Origin: Acanthochlamys bracteata
Taxonomy: Eukaryota > Streptophyta > Magnoliopsida > Pandanales > Velloziaceae
Direction: 5' to 3'
NCBI GenBank assembly: GCA_019914995.1
Contig: CM034145.1
Location: 3,100,001 to 3,164,000, forward strand
DNA length: 64,000 nucleotides
A model generated the notes under the pieces. That model was not told the DNA's origin. It searched no databases and saw only the letters and a program-made list of their open reading frames with translations. Below, piece after piece: positions 61,101 through 64,000 of this stretch. The position numbers and the translations under genes were made by a program. How positions within the stretch are numbered: the stretch's first letter is position 1; the number at the start of each line of letters is the position of its first letter.

Positions 61101-64000
61101 ATCAAACTGAGAGTGGAGGTTGGTTGAAGATTTCTCTTAAAACCCCTTCTCCAATTTAGTAGACATGCAAATGAAGTTAAAGTAGAACCTAATATAGTGA
61201 AGAACTTTTGTTTCTCAAAATCTATTTTGTAGTGTGGGCTTGCATGTTAAAATTTGCTTTTCCTTTTTAGAGTGTTTGATTATGGAGCTAACACTGATTT
61301 AAGGTGGTAGAGATCGTAGGGATCAAGATGATTCGTTTTGGATGGAGCTTTCGCACTATGAGAACTCTCACAAAGTTTTGTGTTATGAGATCTCCATAAG
61401 ATTTACAATTTGTATAGGTTTCATCGAAGTTTTAGGAGGTGAAATGTTATTATGTGACTAAAAATAACTCCCAAGTTATAGTATAGTCATGTCCGAACAT
61501 TCAGCCATTGGGCATTTTTAGTTGCTTCAAAATTTTCCTGCTTATTTAGAAATTTTCTCAAAAACTCAATTCATCCTGAACTTATTGAAAACAAAAAGTC
61601 TCGATGAGATCTCACAACACGAAGCCTCAAGAAAGTTCCCCCGCATTAAATTCCATCCAAAAAGGATCAACTCAATCCCTACAATCTCTCACCTTTATCG
61701 TGGGGTCAAACCAACAATCAAACACTTAAGAAACAAAACAAATTGTAACTCACAACCATGCAATATAAATAGTGTTAGAGTTAAGGGTAGGATTAAGTAC
61801 ACTCAGAAAGCAAAAAAGAATTGAAGGGGAAAGAAATTTTTTTTTACTCTATTAGGTTCTCTTTCAACTTCATCTTGACGTCCTCCAAAATCTTCTCAAA
61901 ATCCTAAGTATTGATGGATGAAATTTATAAATTCTATTGAAACATTTTGAAGGGTTTAGATAGAAATCTTCAGTCAAGCTTTTAATCATGATTTGACTTA
62001 GGAATTTTTAATGTACAAAAGACATTTTGATTACATAATTGTAATTAAATTGATAAGAGATGATCCATAGTTAGTGCTTTACTGTCCAGTTTTGATTGCC
62101 CAAAAGCTGGGTATGTGCTTTGTTATGCAGATTTGAGTGACTGAAAAATGAACTGTTTCTTAACTAAATAATATGGCATTATTCTCAAATGATTGCATCA
62201 CCTTTTTAGTTAAGTTGAAGAAACTTTTCAGGTAAAAACTTACGCAATCAGCAACTTTAAATAAATTTCAACTTACATGTTATCAAATGGTTACAAATTA
62301 AAGTTTCAATAATCTTGCATTATTTCACTTAGAAAAACTATGACCAATGCTAATGTCACAAAAACAGCCAACAACATCCAACAATACAGATATAAACTAA
62401 TTGGAATGCTGTTTATTTCTCATAATGTGGTATAACACTTGATCGAAAGATGTCTTCCAACTTCATCTTAGCACCCAAAATCTAAATACACAAGGATAAC
62501 GGTTTAAGATGGCAATTCATCTAATAAGTAATGTTGAGGACCATTTAGATAAAAAACATAAAGTGCATAGAGCAATATAAAGATTTTTAGTCCATAGATA
62601 AAATGTGACATTTTCTTATATATAGAGACCAAGTCTGGCCTTACGCTAACTTTTTTTATTGTCTTCACATCCTTTAGCTCTATCTATATGAGTTTGCTTA
62701 CCTGAATGTTTCATAATTTAAAACCTCTAAAGAATTAGCAACTTCATAATGGGAGTCATGAGTTTTGGATATTTATAGCCCAATCTTTTGCATATTGGTT
62801 GGACCCCAAGAGATTTGATGATAATAGAAATTATATAATTATAGTTTATGCATTTGAGTACTACTGAGAATGATCTAAGTGTTTCAAAAGAAACAGAACA
62901 AGAATCAATTAGCTGTTATTCATGCTGCTTTGGCTGATAAAGAGATCAGCTAGAACATCAGTAAGCTATCGTTGCTGCTGATCTGTTCAGCAGAGCACTT
63001 ATCAGAACAGAGAGCAGAACAGAAACCAGCTGGAAAAATCACTCAGCTGATTGCTTTGCTGCTTAGTTCAATAATTTCTGCACAAAACAGTCGGAGAAGC
63101 GGCCAGCTGAGCTAGCTGCTGCTTAGTTCAACCAGAGCTGATTCGAGGAGAATCATCATGCTATGTTTGGAGCCAATTCATTCCAACCACCATTGAGTCT
63201 AAACTTCACAAAATAACTAGAGAGGCATACACACAGCATAAATAAGAAGGAGATCAAACGTCATTAATCAAGCTAAGAGAAAGTCAAGAAAAAATGAAGA
63301 AATCAGTAAGCATCATAGGAAATCAGCATGATTAACCAATTTTTAGATAGCGTTTGCACATGCTATAGTCATCCATCTGACAAAAAAAATCAAAGACAAA
63401 GAGACCAACACACATGCTTTCAGATCTACAAAACAAGTCCAACATGCATCAAAAGAACTGAGATAAAATCACATCAACAACAAGATGCATCCAGACAAGT
63501 CATACACATTTCAAATTAAAGAGTCTCATTCAAATTTCATTTCTCTACAAGCTACATTGCAGAAATAAGCAACATCTAAAATTAAAGATTTTGTAGACTC
63601 TACGTATGGAGAACATTTCTCTACAATTATCACGTCTCATTGTAACCTTCAATCCATTTAAGAATAGCATTTTCAGCTTCTACTAGAACATCACATGAAT
63701 AATAATTAAATAAGGACCAAAGATCTGATGCTTTCATCTTAACACTTGAAATGTGAGGTAAAATAACATGTAATGGCTGATGCAAGTTTTATTACTCATA
63801 AAACATGATTAGCAAATGCAATATTCCAAAATGATTGCCTTATTGAATAGTAACTTTAGAACAGAGTAATGGAAATGGTCACCTGTACCTCAGTAAGTTC
63901 AATTGGCATTTGTAACGCACAAAACAATGGAACCCCATCCTTTTCAATGGAAAGAACCATATGTCCGTGAAACATGTCCATATCCTGAAAGGTGCAATTC
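52112..64000 (-). CDS. Prolyl oligopeptidase family serine peptidase (oligopeptidase B-like, S9A), 3' part of gene
   Basis: Exons in coding order: 63984-63883, 57588-57460, 54807-54392, 54295-54085, 53723-53530, 52313-52112. They join in phase to 1,254 nt (417 aa plus stop). More 5' exons lie beyond 64000, since the family runs about 700-760 aa. Seen: the end of the propeller domain, then the hydrolase domain with GLLYGYGAYG, RGGGNALWHQAG, the nucleophile elbow MGCSAGGLLVAA (Ser), TASFHDSR (Asp) and VGGHFADSG (His), so the catalytic triad is complete. YDEFGDP is characteristic of the oligopeptidase B side of S9A. It cleaves short peptides after basic residues in characterised members. The plant substrate and location cannot be read here. 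Introns of 6.3 kb (57589-63882) and 2.7 kb (54808-57459) are unusually large beside the others. Confidence 0.9.
54808..57459 (-). other. Peptidase-gene intron, 2.7 kb
   Basis: Lies between exon 57588-57460 and exon 54807-54392. AT-rich. Apart from the tandem duplication at 56695-56861, nothing was recognised. Open frames at 56096-56308 and 56849-57115 (minus) carry no domain. Confidence 0.6.
56695..56861. repeat. Tandem duplication, about 82-bp unit x 2
   Basis: GCTATTAAATATAAAAAAAG...CCTCTGGA (56695-56776) is repeated at 56777-56861 with few differences. Intronic. Confidence 0.85.
57822..57848. repeat. AC-rich microsatellite
   Basis: Interrupted CACACACACACGCACACAAA run in an intron. Confidence 0.75.
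58302..58848. mobile_element. Tourist-like (PIF/Harbinger) MITE
   Basis: 547 bp, AT-rich, non-coding. The left end GAGCACGTTTGGCT and the reverse-complemented right end AAGTAAGTTTGGCT form an imperfect terminal inverted repeat (11 of 14). TAA flanks both sides (58299-58301 and 58849-58851), the target duplication of the PIF/Harbinger superfamily. Subterminal zones repeat AAATAAGCT/AGCTTATT and TTTGGAT words in both orientations. It lies in the large peptidase intron. Confidence 0.75.
60226..60269. repeat. Exact 22-bp tandem duplication
   Basis: ATGTATATTGTAGAACTCGG plus AT, twice in a row without change. Recent slippage or duplication in an intron. Confidence 0.9.
60796..62208. mobile_element. 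Inverted-repeat DNA element, 1.4 kb, unclassified
   Basis: The left terminus TAAAAAACGATGATACATCA and the right terminus (reverse-complemented TAAAAAGGTGATGCAATCAT) match imperfectly. Both continue into the shared TCATTTGAGAATAATG. Inverted similarity extends inwards for roughly 180 bp (for example ACCCAAAATTGGAC against GCAATCAAAACTGGAC). The interior has no transposase; the 100-codon frame at 61522-61824 has no domain. TTAA occurs at both borders, but this AT-rich setting makes that weak evidence. Non-autonomous MULE-like or other class II element. Confidence 0.5.
62930..63170. repeat. CAGC/CAGAACAG-rich block
   Basis: Local enrichment in CAGCTG, GCTGCT and CAGAACAG words, with TGCTGCTTAGTTCAA repeated at about 63058 and 63117. 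Compositionally unlike its AT-rich surroundings. It may be part of an inserted element. No ends found. Confidence 0.4.

Larger units (their letters stand above)
57589..63882 (-). other. Peptidase-gene intron, 6.3 kb, with transposon insertions
   Basis: Donor next to 63883 (CAG|GTGACC), acceptor TATGCAG next to 57588. It carries the MITE at 58302-58848 and the inverted-repeat element at 60796-62208. The rest is AT-rich and unassigned. A missed small exon cannot be excluded, but the two flanking exons join in phase and fit the family sequence. Confidence 0.65.

Overview
This is nuclear DNA of a flowering plant, most likely a eudicot. Genes have short GT-AG introns with AT-rich flanks. One gene encodes a chloroplast-import protein and another a plant-type GT106/O-fucosyltransferase-like enzyme. 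Intergenic DNA is AT-rich and holds hAT, copia, gypsy and LINE remains and MITEs. No tRNA, rRNA, CRISPR array or bacterial-type operon was seen.

Layout. 1-5.3 kb: gypsy-type pol fossil, a decayed non-autonomous hAT element, and 1.4 kb of degenerate TTATTGAT-like low-complexity DNA. 5.3-5.9 kb (minus): intronless TIC20-family gene. 6.5-10.7 kb: a full-length but coding-dead hAT transposon with a perfect 8-bp target duplication, inserted just upstream of a possible small gene (10.8-11.1 kb). 12.5-15.5 kb: copia element (minus) with both LTRs and a shrunken interior. 17.5-18.3 kb: gypsy integrase/chromodomain-side fossil. 19.5-36.6 kb (plus): complete separase gene, which I resolve into 28 exons (about 2,246 aa), with an E2F-type site just upstream. 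39.9-43.5 kb (minus, convergent with separase): complete 8-exon GT106/O-fucosyltransferase family gene (515 aa). 44.4-52.1 kb: AT-rich intergenic DNA with a MITE and a LINE fossil. 52.1-64.0 kb (minus): 3' part (6 exons, 417 aa) of a prolyl oligopeptidase/oligopeptidase B-like serine peptidase. Its 5' end lies beyond the window, and its 6.3-kb intron carries a Tourist-like MITE and a 1.4-kb element with long inverted termini.

The four host genes do not form a pathway: plastid protein import, sister-chromatid separation, Golgi glycosylation and peptide hydrolysis. I found no clearly new biological system. The items most worth checking are a decayed tandem copy of separase exon 22, a predicted 20-nt separase microexon, the hAT insertion between a TATA-like motif and a possible small gene with its non-autonomous relative 4 kb away, and the unclassified inverted-repeat element at 60.8-62.2 kb. 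Exon borders were set by eye from GT/AG sites, reading phase and remembered family sequence. No alignment or transcript data were available.
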